This document shows positions 1 through 5,843 of a DNA stretch of 11,474 nt, piece after piece; within the stretch, counting starts at the first letter, position 1; each line of letters begins with the position of its first letter. Both the position numbers and the translations under genes were made by a program. The notes beneath the pieces were generated by a model, which had not been told where the DNA came from, did no database searches, and saw only the letters and a program-made list of their open reading frames with translations. Source of the DNA: Nitrospirota bacterium (lineage in GTDB: Bacteria > Nitrospirota > Nitrospiria > Nitrospirales > NS-4); assembly GCA_005877855.1 (NCBI GenBank), contig VBOF01000157.1:1-11474 (forward strand), in the 5' to 3' direction.

Positions 1-791
1 CAAAACTGGTACCAGGCTGCCTTCTCGAACTCGAGCTGAAATTCATCGTCCACCTTGGCCACCTTGTGATACATACCGGCAAATTTCAGGGACAACGGCA
101 CCGGCGGGATCCATTTGAGGAAATAGAACCCCACCAGTACCACGATCAGGACGATGGCCGGCAAGCTGGTCCAGACCACATTCTGTCGCGATGAGACCGG
201 CTCCTGCTGCTGATAGATCAGCCGCACCACTTTGATCGTCACGGCCGCGCTCAACCCCGCGCCGATCAGGAACACAACCGTGTTCATGGCCCCGATCAGC
301 ACCGGCAGAAAGAACGTGAAGAAACTGAAGACAACGAGCGCGTAGAGGCTCACGAGCAGGCGCACGTTCGCGTTAGTAAGGCGGTCACGCAGGAATTCAT
401 TCCCCACCAGCAAGGCAATGAGCAGCGCAAAGAAGACCGCTGTCGTGGTCAGCGAGGCGCTCTGCGAATAGAAGATCGTGTAGGCGCTGAACAGGCCGCC
501 CAGCAGGAACTGGATAGCATGCGGATAGTGTGGCTGCGCGCGGGCGATCAGCGACTTGACGTTCACCAACGACTTGACGTTCTCTGGGACGTCCGTCGCG
601 TCAGGCGTGGCCCTGCCCAGATCGGCGCGCGTGGTCAGGACGATCAATGCGCCCAGCAGGCTCAAATAGAGGAGCATGATCAGGTTGTCCCGCAGGCGAT
701 CGATACGGGTCAACGTGACGCTGTCGAAGGTCACGCCGCCCAGGAAAAAAGCGACCGGCAGCAAAGGCTTGGTGATGGCAGTCCTGAGCAT
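1..791 (-). CDS. DUF2914-type multi-pass membrane protein, C-terminus beyond window
   Basis: Reading from the ATG at 791 gives 263 codons with no stop before the left edge, so the gene is 3'-truncated by the window. About seven hydrophobic helices are visible (roughly residues 36-52, 92-108, 114-131, 144-163, 166-187 and 208-226, plus a weak one near 10-22). The stretches GGVTFDSVTLTRIDRLRDN, FLLGGLFSAYTIFYS, FFTFFLPV and LKWIPPVPLSLK, and the closing EKAAWYQF, match my memory of the membrane part of proteins that carry a C-terminal DUF2914 domain; that domain would lie off the edge. Function is unknown. It follows the 62-aa gene by 8 bp, so the two are probably co-translated. An in-frame GTG at 803, overlapping the upstream stop as GTGA, is an alternative start. 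Neither start has a clear Shine-Dalgarno site. Confidence 0.75.
   Translation of the reverse strand, partial: MLRTAITKPLLPVAFFLGGVTFDSVTLTRIDRLRDNLIMLLYLSLLGALIVLTTRADLGRATPDATDVPENVKSLVNVKSLIARAQPHYPHAIQFLLGGLFSAYTIFYSQSASLTTTAVFFALLIALLVGNEFLRDRLTNANVRLLVSLYALVVFSFFTFFLPVLIGAMNTVVFLIGAGLSAAVTIKVVRLIYQQQEPVSSRQNVVWTSLPAIVLIVVLVGFYFLKWIPPVPLSLKFAGMYHKVAKVDDEFQLEFEKAAWYQF
552..582. repeat. Short in-frame tandem duplication (13-bp match, period 18)
   Basis: The 13-mer cgacttgacgttc occurs at 552-564 and again at 570-582, a period of 18 bp. On the coding minus strand it repeats NVKSL (residues 71-75 and 77-81) in the loop before the second main group of helices of the membrane protein. It keeps the frame and probably lengthens a flexible loop. 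Confidence 0.8.
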
Positions 792-799
792 GGCGACGG

Positions 800-988
800 T
801 CACTCGAACTCGACGGGCGCGATGTTATAGGTGAGCTCCAGATCGAACTCCTCGATCAGCTCGTTCGCCGTCTCGTTGCCGAGAGCCGACCGGGTCTCCT
901 TGATCACAAGGTCGATCATGGGTGCGGCCTGCTGACCGAACTGGTCAATCGCCGACTGGATCCGCTGCCGCGCTTCGTCTGCCGTCAT
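800..988 (-). CDS. Small acidic helical protein, 62 aa, unknown function
   Basis: I place the start at the ATG at 988 because a strong GGAGGT lies 7 nt upstream; the GTG at 997 overlaps that ribosome site and is a poor choice. The product begins MTADEARQRIQSAIDQFGQQ and ends IAPVEFE. It has no signal peptide or membrane helix, is acidic in its second half (ELIEEFDLEL) and looks mostly alpha-helical (about 3-33 and 36-48). I do not recognise a family. A promoter and strong ribosome site in front, and the membrane-protein gene 8 bp behind, support it as a real first gene of a two-gene operon. It may be a soluble partner of the membrane protein, but that is inference from position only. Confidence 0.75.
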   Translation of the reverse strand: MTADEARQRIQSAIDQFGQQAAPMIDLVIKETRSALGNETANELIEEFDLELTYNIAPVEFE

Positions 989-995
989 GGGCTCC

Positions 996-1001
996 ACCTC
1001 C
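996..1001 (-). promoter_or_regulatory. Shine-Dalgarno site GGAGGT that fixes the 62-aa start
   Basis: The minus strand reads GGAGGT, then 7 nt, then ATG at 988. This is the strongest ribosome-binding site in the window and argues against the overlapping GTG at 997. Confidence 0.8.
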
Positions 1002-1022
1002 AGAGGCGATCCGCGAGAGGAG

Positions 1023-1052
1023 AGGATAAGCGGACGCAGGTGCGCGGGTCAA
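1023..1052 (-). promoter_or_regulatory. Sigma70-like promoter for the 62-aa gene and membrane-protein operon
   Basis: The minus strand has TTGACC (1052-1047), an 18-nt spacer and TATCCT (1028-1023). Transcription would start near 1016, giving a leader of about 27 nt that contains the GGAGGT site. Hexamers and spacing are close to consensus and the placement is right for the operon. Confidence 0.6.
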
Positions 1053-1091
1053 TCGACAACGTTTTGCTTCCAATGCCGGCAACGCCAGGGG

Positions 1092-1097
1092 TAAAGT
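1092..1097 (+). promoter_or_regulatory. Candidate -10 hexamer for the HTH-MBL gene
   Basis: TAAAGT ends 9 nt before the ATG at 1107. No convincing -35 lies at 17 nt (TTGCTT at 1064-1069 is 22 nt away) and there is no close Shine-Dalgarno site, so the transcript may be nearly leaderless. A perfect 8-bp palindrome TGCCGGCA (1074-1081) sits just upstream, where a repressor could bind; this is only a suggestion. Confidence 0.35.
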
Positions 1098-1106
1098 AAC
1101 ACTGCC

Positions 1107-1937
1107 ATGCTCGAGGACGAGTTTTACGACATCATCAAGAAGGCGCGCACCGGATTGGGGCTGGATCCCAATCAGGTTGCCAAGGACTCCGGTTTGAGCA
1201 CGCCGGCGCTGCGGGAGCTTGAAGCGGGACAGCGCGCGCCGACCCGGGCGGAGGTCCATGCGCTCGCCGCGGCACTCCGCCTCGACGGCGCCAAGCTGGC
1301 CGCCATCGCCTGTGACGGGTGGCATCCACGCCATCCTATCGCGCACACGGTCCAGGACGTCATCACGATCCACGGCGACATCGGGGGCTATGCCGTGAAA
1401 GGGTATCTCTACCACGACCCGGCCACCCGTCATGCTGTCCTTATCGACACCGGCTACAACCCCGAGGCCGTCCTCCGCGCGATCGAGGAGCACCGGCTGA
1501 CGCTCACTGCCATCTGCCTGACGCACGGCCATGCCGACCACGCAGGCGGGATCGACACGATCCTGGCGCGCCACCCAGCGCCCGTGTACATCGGGGAAGG
1601 GGACTGGGCCTTGCTGGGCTGGAAGCCGCCGACGGCCTTGCGCACGTTCGCGCGCGAGGGGGACACGCTTCAGGTGGGCGGGAAAGAGATCCGCTTGATG
1701 ACCACCCCTGGCCATACGCCGGGTGGGGTGTGCTACCAGGCGGACGAGTACGTGTTCGTCGGCGACACGCTGTTCGCCGGCTCCATCGGGCGGGCTAACC
1801 CCTCCACGCTCTACCCGATCCACCTGGAGAGTGTCAGGAAACGCGTCCTGACGCTGCCCGAGACTCTCATTCTCTTTCCCGGCCACGGCCCCTCCACGAC
1901 CGTGCGGGAAGAAAAGGAGCACAACCCCTTCGGCTAA
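1107..1937 (+). CDS. XRE helix-turn-helix fused to glyoxalase II-like metallo-hydrolase
   Basis: The 276-aa product has two parts. Residues about 6-62 look like an XRE/Cro-type helix-turn-helix (DPNQVAKDSGLSTPALRELE, then GQRAPTRAEVHALAAAL). Residues about 80-276 are a full metallo-beta-lactamase fold of the glyoxalase II/YcbL type: the metal motif THGHADH (H140, H142, D144, H145), H203 in TPGHTPGG, bridging D220 in VFVGDTLF, H260 in FPGHGP, and the family ending EEKEHNPF. All metal ligands are present, so hydrolysis of a thioester such as a glutathione adduct, or another small ester, is expected; the substrate is not evident. The ATG at 1107 is the only start that includes the whole helix-turn-helix. 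The gene diverges from the 62-aa operon and converges on suhB. The DNA-binding part could act on its own promoter or may be only a structural add-on. Confidence 0.88.
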   Translation: MLEDEFYDIIKKARTGLGLDPNQVAKDSGLSTPALRELEAGQRAPTRAEVHALAAALRLDGAKLAAIACDGWHPRHPIAHTVQDVITIHGDIGGYAVKGYLYHDPATRHAVLIDTGYNPEAVLRAIEEHRLTLTAICLTHGHADHAGGIDTILARHPAPVYIGEGDWALLGWKPPTALRTFAREGDTLQVGGKEIRLMTTPGHTPGGVCYQADEYVFVGDTLFAGSIGRANPSTLYPIHLESVRKRVLTLPETLILFPGHGPSTTVREEKEHNPFG

Positions 1938-1964
1938 CCTCTCATACGACCAGGGGCGCATCAG

Positions 1965-2129
1965 CGGGTGGCGCCGAATGGGACCCTGGCGGAGCGCAGC
2001 GCGACTTGCTTGGTTCATGGCCGGCCAGCCGCGTCGTAGGTGCGACTTGCTTCGCTTCGCGGAGCACCCAAGATGCGCTGGCCGGCCGGGGGAGCGCGAG
2101 CACGTCAGGGTCCCATTCGGCGCCACCCG
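1965..2129. repeat. 165-bp nested palindromic element (MITE- or REP-like)
   Basis: Perfect 24-bp inverted ends at 1965-1988 and 2106-2129 begin CGGGTGGCGCC and end GGCGCCACCCG. Inside are an 11-bp inverted pair, GGCCGGCCAGC (2019-2029) with GCTGGCCGGCC (2077-2087), and a 5-bp pair, GGTGC (2039-2043) with GCACC (2064-2068). A direct repeat GCGACTTGCTT occurs at 2001-2011 and 2042-2052. The element fills the gap between two converging genes (HTH-MBL and suhB). I see no clear target-site duplication and no credible gene inside. It could be a non-autonomous mobile element, a REP/BIME-type repeat, or a two-way transcription barrier; without U-runs it is not a classic terminator. Confidence 0.85.
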
Positions 2130-2144
2130 TCGGTTCTTGCCGAC
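2129..2144 (-). terminator. Small hairpin just after suhB, possible terminator
   Basis: GTCGG (2129-2133) pairs with CCGAC (2140-2144) around a 6-nt loop, 8 bp beyond the suhB stop. It abuts the right end of the 165-bp element. There is no U-run, so termination here is uncertain. Confidence 0.3.
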
Positions 2145-2152
2145 AGGACCCA

Positions 2153-2932
2153 CTAGCGCCCGGCTAAGACCTCTATCATCTCGGCATGAATCAGCCCGTT
2201 GGTCGCGAGCGTTTCTGCACCGTCGCCCTTAAAGGGTTTGCCGGCGAAGTCTGTGATCCGCCCGCCGGCCTCGGACACGATCACGCTGCCAGCCGCCACG
2301 TCCCACGGGGCCAGCTTAAGCTCCCAGAATCCGTCGGCGCGGCCGGCGGCCACATAGCAGAGGTCCAGGGCGGCCGAGCCGGTCCGCCGGAGCCCCTGGG
2401 ATGCCAGGACGAACCGCTCAAAGTGTTCCAGATTGCGCTGGCGGTTCTTACGGTCGTAGGCGAAGCCCGTCACCAGGAGCGCCTTGTTGAGCGTCGGGAC
2501 CGACGACACGTGAATCCGCTGCCCGTTGAGGCACGCGCCCTTGCCCGCTTCGGCTTCGAAGAGCTCACGCCGGAGCGGGTCGTACACCACGCCGAGCACG
2601 ATGCGTCCCTCCACCTCGAGGCCGATCGAGACGCAGAACGCGGGAAACCCGTGCGTGAAGTTCGTCGTCCCATCCAGGGGGTCCACGATCCACCGGTAAG
2701 GCGAATCCTCGCCGTGGCCTCTGCCGCCCTCTTCGGCGAGAATCCGGTGGTCCGGAAAGGCGGCCGTCAGGATGTCCACGATCGCCTGCTCGGCGCGACG
2801 ATCCACGTCGGTCACCATGTTGGTGATCGCCCCTTGTTTGTAGTCCACGCGATAGGTGGCGCCGCAGGCATCCGCGATGGTCTTGCCCGCCTGCTGTGCC
2901 GCCGCCACCGCCACCGTTCTGAAATCTTGCAT
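2153..2932 (-). CDS. suhB: Inositol monophosphatase (SuhB family)
   Basis: The 259-aa product has the complete set of inositol monophosphatase metal ligands: E67 and E68 in ILAEEGG, D84 and D87 in WIVDPLDGTTNF, and D211 in PWDVAAGSVIVSEAGG. Length is about that of E. coli SuhB. The expected reaction is Mg2+-dependent hydrolysis of myo-inositol phosphates or related sugar phosphates in the cytoplasm; many bacterial members also take part in rRNA antitermination, which the sequence cannot show. Related nucleotide phosphatases such as CysQ share the motifs, but overall similarity favours SuhB. The start at ATG 2932 has only a weak purine-rich stretch upstream (AGGTAAAG). The gene stands alone, diverging from the binding-protein gene. 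Confidence 0.92.
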   Translation of the reverse strand: MQDFRTVAVAAAQQAGKTIADACGATYRVDYKQGAITNMVTDVDRRAEQAIVDILTAAFPDHRILAEEGGRGHGEDSPYRWIVDPLDGTTNFTHGFPAFCVSIGLEVEGRIVLGVVYDPLRRELFEAEAGKGACLNGQRIHVSSVPTLNKALLVTGFAYDRKNRQRNLEHFERFVLASQGLRRTGSAALDLCYVAAGRADGFWELKLAPWDVAAGSVIVSEAGGRITDFAGKPFKGDGAETLATNGLIHAEMIEVLAGR

Positions 2933-2938
2933 GTGTTC

Positions 2939-2973
2939 TTTACCTATTCTCTGTATACTCGCACTATATCATA
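2939..2973. promoter_or_regulatory. AT-rich tract, probable divergent promoters for suhB and the binding protein
   Basis: The 92-bp gap between the diverging genes contains an AT-rich island, unusual in this GC-rich window, with -10-like hexamers on both strands: plus TATACT (2954-2959) and TATATC (2965-2970); minus TATGAT (2973-2968) and TATAGT (2968-2963). No -35 element at good spacing stands out, so exact promoters are unassigned. Confidence 0.4.
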
Positions 2974-3009
2974 GGGCGCACGCAGCTTGAGGCATGACCG
3001 ACCTTCAGG

Positions 3010-3014
3010 GGAGG
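3010..3014 (+). promoter_or_regulatory. Shine-Dalgarno site of the binding-protein gene
   Basis: GGAGG within GGGGAGGGA lies 10 nt before the ATG at 3025 and supports that start, which also gives a complete Tat signal. Confidence 0.6.
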
Positions 3015-3024
3015 GACTTTCACC

Positions 3025-4269
3025 ATGAACGCCATATCACGCAGACGATTTCTCAAACTGGCAGGAGCAGCCGGCGGTGCGCTGGCCTTTAGCGATCTGG
3101 CCGACCAGATGATGGGGTTCACCAGATGGACCCGTTCAGCATACGCGGCCGAGCCCATCAAAGTCGGCATCATCGATCCATTGTCGAGCCCTTACAAGAC
3201 TTCCTCGATCCACGACGTGCACGGCGCGACGGTGGCTCTCGATATGTACAACAAGCGTGGCGGGGTGCTTGGGCGTCAGGTCGCCATCATCGAGGCCGAC
3301 GACGCCTCGAACGTGCAGACCGCTGTCAGGGCAGCGAACAAGCTGATCAAGGACGACCGCGTGGACTTCCTGATGGGAACTTTCAACGGAGACGTGGCCC
3401 TCGCCGTCAGCGAGGTGGCCAAGCAAGAAAATAAATTATTCATGGCCACCTGCCCCCACATCATGGAACTCACGGGACCACGGTGTAACTCCCACACATT
3501 TGTGTTCATGCCCAACGCCCGCATGCTGTCCGAAGCCGTGACGCCGCATATCATCAAGGCCTTCGGGAACCGCTGGTACATGGTCACGGCGGACACCGTG
3601 GACGGCAAGTCGGCCCTGCTGGCCATGACCGAGACGCTCAAGACCAACGGCGGCGAGGTGGTCGGCGTCGTGACGACGCCATTCGGGACGACCGACTTTA
3701 CCGCGGCCCTCACCGAGGCCAAAGGGACGAAGCCAAGCGCCATCGTCCTGAATCTCTACGGCTGGGACTTGGTCAACGCGCTGAAAGCCTACACCAAGCT
3801 GGAGCTGGCCAAGGAGAAGATCGGCGTAGGCGGCATGATCGGGGGCGAGCAGATCGGCCGCCCGCTGGGCTACGCGAACAACGCCGGTGTCTGGGGTTTG
3901 ATCTGGGACCCGAAGATCAACACGGAAAGCTCGCGCCGCTTCATTCAGGGCGTGATCGACAAGTACAACCATACGCCCACGTCGCGCTGCTACCTCGGCT
4001 ATGCAGCCATGATGCAAATCCTGGAAGCAGTGCGCCGGGCCGGCACGACCGACACGGCCGCCGTGATCAAATCGCTGGAAGGGCACGAGTTCGACGGCCT
4101 GAAGGAAGGACGGTCCTACTTCCGGGCCTGGGACCACCAGCATGTGCAGGACGTGCTGGTCGGGCAGGCCTACGGCAAGGAGCTCGGCCTTGGCCATTAC
4201 CAGATCCTGGCTACGGTGCCGGGCGACGCCGTGGCGGGCAGCCGCGACCAGAACGCCTGCCACCTCTGA
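3025..4269 (+). CDS. Tat-exported ABC-type substrate-binding protein (type 1 periplasmic fold)
   Basis: The 414-aa product starts with a twin-arginine signal (SRRRFLK at 5-11, a hydrophobic stretch, and a likely AYA cleavage site near residue 41). The mature part begins PIKVGIIDPLSSP and continues with the Peripla_BP_6 / Leu-Ile-Val-binding pattern: HGATVALDMYNKRGGVLGRQ, then NVQTAVRAANKLIKDDRVDFLMG. This fold binds amino acids, amides, urea or aromatic acids in the periplasm; which one cannot be read from sequence, though the C-terminal region recalls urea/amide-type members. No permease or ATPase gene follows; the next gene, 58 bp on, encodes a secreted heme protein. The protein may therefore be an orphan binding protein, or its transporter lies elsewhere. 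Tat export suggests folding before export. Confidence 0.88.
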   Translation: MNAISRRRFLKLAGAAGGALAFSDLADQMMGFTRWTRSAYAAEPIKVGIIDPLSSPYKTSSIHDVHGATVALDMYNKRGGVLGRQVAIIEADDASNVQTAVRAANKLIKDDRVDFLMGTFNGDVALAVSEVAKQENKLFMATCPHIMELTGPRCNSHTFVFMPNARMLSEAVTPHIIKAFGNRWYMVTADTVDGKSALLAMTETLKTNGGEVVGVVTTPFGTTDFTAALTEAKGTKPSAIVLNLYGWDLVNALKAYTKLELAKEKIGVGGMIGGEQIGRPLGYANNAGVWGLIWDPKINTESSRRFIQGVIDKYNHTPTSRCYLGYAAMMQILEAVRRAGTTDTAAVIKSLEGHEFDGLKEGRSYFRAWDHQHVQDVLVGQAYGKELGLGHYQILATVPGDAVAGSRDQNACHL

Positions 4270-4283
4270 CAGTGGGCGGAGTC

Positions 4284-4300
4284 GGGCGATTCACTCGCCC
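4284..4300 (+). terminator. Hairpin between binding-protein and heme-protein genes
   Basis: GGGCGA (4284-4289) and TCGCCC (4295-4300) form a perfect 6-bp stem with a 5-nt loop, 15 bp after the stop at 4269. It has no U-run, so it may slow decay or attenuate rather than terminate. It overlaps the proposed -35 of the next gene. Confidence 0.35.
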
Positions 4301-4319
4301 AGGGCTGTCGTGGTACAGT
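4290..4319 (+). promoter_or_regulatory. Candidate promoter of the heme-protein gene
   Basis: TTCACT (4290-4295), an 18-nt spacer and TACAGT (4314-4319) resemble a sigma70 promoter. The -10 ends 8 nt before the ATG at 4328, implying an almost leaderless transcript. GGGG at 4320-4323 could instead act as a weak, close ribosome site. Confidence 0.4.
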
Positions 4320-4327
4320 GGGGAACG

Positions 4328-5119
4328 ATGCGGATCATCGCTCCCATATTGTCGCTCACGGTCCTCGCGGCCACCGTGGCCCTCGCCGACCCTTACGGAC
4401 CTCCGAATGCGGTCACTGACATGGCCCCCTTTTGCGCCACGTGCCACGCGTCCACCAGTCCGGCCCAGTTGCTCGACCTTCCCGCCGAGGCCGCGGCCGC
4501 AGAGACCACCGAAGGCAAGCACTTCGGCCGGATCAGAACGGACCCCGTGTACAGGGACCTGAGCCCCGCCGATCGGGAGCGGTTGATCGCCGCCATCAAG
4601 TGGGTGGACGAGCAGGCGTCGGTCACGATCCAGGTGCCGTCTCAGGCCAGGCGCAGTAGCCGGATTGAAGTGACGGTGGTCACCCGCGGGGGCGCGGGCC
4701 CCGTGGTGGGCGTGTCCCTGGTGGACAGCGCGATCCGTTACCAGGCCCGGCCGATCAGCGCGAGCGGCTTCAAGGTCGTCGGTCCCGCTTTGGTGGTGGG
4801 GCCGAACGGGAAACCGCAGGCGCAGTGGGCCGAGCGCCGGCTCAGGGGATCGGACATGGGACTCAACACCGTCATGATCACAGGCATCGCGGGGGACCAG
4901 GCGACACAGCGGGTTGACGAGACCCACTCCACGTGGGTGCTCAGGACCCCGCCGGAGCCAGGCGCCTACTCGGTGGCGGCGGCCTTCTACTACGGAACGG
5001 AAAAGGGCCGCCCACTGGGGACGGTGGTACGCAACGGCCGCGCAGAGCCCCGTGGCGGGCCAGGCGGCGCAAGCGGACGGATCATGTTTTCGGACGTGGT
5101 CAAGATTAACGTGAAATAA
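4328..5119 (+). CDS. Secreted single-heme c-type cytochrome-like protein with beta-rich C-terminal domain
   Basis: The ATG at 4328 gives a 263-aa protein with a normal Sec signal (hydrophobic residues 4-18, cleavage near ALA|DP at 20). The frame stays open upstream to 4142, but that region overlaps the previous gene and would bury the signal. One CXXCH heme site, CATCH (36-40), is followed by a helical stretch to about 97; H65 in GKHFGRI is a candidate second heme ligand, and no well-placed Met is evident. Residues about 98-263 look like a beta-sandwich (RIEVTVVTRGGAGPVVGVSL, then YSVAAAFYYGTEKGRPLG) that I cannot assign to a named family, though the layout recalls proteins seen in environmental bacteria. 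It probably transfers electrons or senses redox state in the periplasm. It follows the binding protein, and the two may share a pathway. Confidence 0.78.
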   Translation: MRIIAPILSLTVLAATVALADPYGPPNAVTDMAPFCATCHASTSPAQLLDLPAEAAAAETTEGKHFGRIRTDPVYRDLSPADRERLIAAIKWVDEQASVTIQVPSQARRSSRIEVTVVTRGGAGPVVGVSLVDSAIRYQARPISASGFKVVGPALVVGPNGKPQAQWAERRLRGSDMGLNTVMITGIAGDQATQRVDETHSTWVLRTPPEPGAYSVAAAFYYGTEKGRPLGTVVRNGRAEPRGGPGGASGRIMFSDVVKINVK

Positions 5120-5121
5120 GT

Positions 5122-5145
5122 AGGGGCGGTTCGCGAACTGCCCTT
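5122..5145 (+). terminator. Strong hairpin just after the heme-protein gene
   Basis: Starting 3 bp after the TAA at 5117-5119, GGGCGGTTC (5124-5132) pairs with GAACTGCCC (5135-5143) with one G-U pair and a 2-nt loop; the stem can be extended by two weaker pairs to 5122-5145. The tail has only TT, so this is a probable but not classic terminator. It separates the heme protein from the oxygenase operon. Confidence 0.5.
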
Positions 5146-5162
5146 GCCATTCCTGAACGCCT

Positions 5163-5843
5163 ATGCCATTGCGAGCCGCCACCCTGCCGTACCGCAAGCC
5201 GGAACTCGGCAAGCACTACTGGATCAAGGACAACATCCTGCCGGACGCGTTTCCGGTCGTCGAGCGCTGCCTGAACAAGACGGAGTGGACCATGGGCGCG
5301 CCATGGCGTCCCGAGCCCTGGCCCGGCATGCGCGCGCCCGACGCGCTGCTTCCTGAAGAGCTGGTCGTTGTCGAAGATTGGGTGAAATCCCAGATCGGCG
5401 TCAAGGCGTTGCGACCGCAAGGCGCGCCGGTGAACGGAGTCTCCGGCCATAATTACGTGCAGATCGTGGGCGGCGGCGAGGCCGTGGCCCGCCCGCACGT
5501 GGATTCCAGCAAGCTCTGCGACTACGCCGGCGTGCTCTACCTGCACCCCTACCCGCCGACCAAGCACGCGGGGACATCCTTCTTCAGGCTGCGGCTCCCC
5601 GACGGGACCCTGGGCGGGAACATCTGCCCCCCGCCCTACGAAAGCCTGGCGCAAATCCCCGGCTTCGAGCAGGGGTCCGACCTGACGATGTGGGAGGAAG
5701 ACATCGAGGTGCCGTACGTGTTCAACCGAATGCTCGTGTACAAGTCCGACATCGTGCACTCGGCCACCGCGTACTTCGGCTGGGACCACGAACTGGGCTC
5801 GAAGCGGATCGCGGTGGTCTTCTTCTGGAGGACCGCGTCGTGA
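5163..5843 (+). CDS. 2-oxoglutarate/Fe(II) oxygenase-like protein (DUF6445-like)
   Basis: The 226-aa product carries the iron triad pattern of the double-stranded beta-helix oxygenases: H112 and D114 in RPHVDSSKLCDYAGVLYLHP, H199 in LVYKSDIVHSA, and R215 (or K214) in KRIAVVFFW placed to bind 2-oxoglutarate. GTSFFRLR and FNRMLVYK fit the same fold. The expected chemistry is hydroxylation with O2, Fe(II) and 2-oxoglutarate; the substrate is unknown. It has no signal peptide and looks cytoplasmic. The ATG at 5163 has no clear ribosome site, so the start is the least certain part. Its TGA shares one base with the ATG of the threonine aldolase gene, so the two are coupled. The family name is from memory; the HxD...H...R pattern is seen directly. 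Confidence 0.78.
   Translation: MPLRAATLPYRKPELGKHYWIKDNILPDAFPVVERCLNKTEWTMGAPWRPEPWPGMRAPDALLPEELVVVEDWVKSQIGVKALRPQGAPVNGVSGHNYVQIVGGGEAVARPHVDSSKLCDYAGVLYLHPYPPTKHAGTSFFRLRLPDGTLGGNICPPPYESLAQIPGFEQGSDLTMWEEDIEVPYVFNRMLVYKSDIVHSATAYFGWDHELGSKRIAVVFFWRTAS

Noticed and set aside
945..2153. Long open frame (402 codons) on the minus strand
   Set aside because: It lies opposite the HTH-MBL gene and across the palindromic element, is rich in Arg, Gly and Pro, and has no recognisable motif. Long opposite-strand frames are common in GC-rich genes.
2186..2974. 262-codon frame on the plus strand opposite suhB
   Set aside because: The suhB product has all catalytic motifs; this frame has none and is low-complexity in character.
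3436..4263. 275-codon minus-strand frame opposite the binding protein
   Set aside because: The binding protein on the plus strand is clearly real; this frame is a composition artefact.
4142..4327. N-terminal extension of the heme protein
   Set aside because: It overlaps the end of the binding-protein gene and would place the Sec signal internally; the ATG at 4328 gives a normal signal.
4211..5212. 333-codon minus-strand frame opposite the heme protein
   Set aside because: No domain, Arg/Pro/His-rich, and it ignores the signal peptide and heme motif coded on the other strand.
5690..5842. N-terminal extension of the threonine aldolase
   Set aside because: It overlaps the oxygenase gene, and the family hallmark MIDLRSDTVTKP begins exactly at the ATG at 5843.
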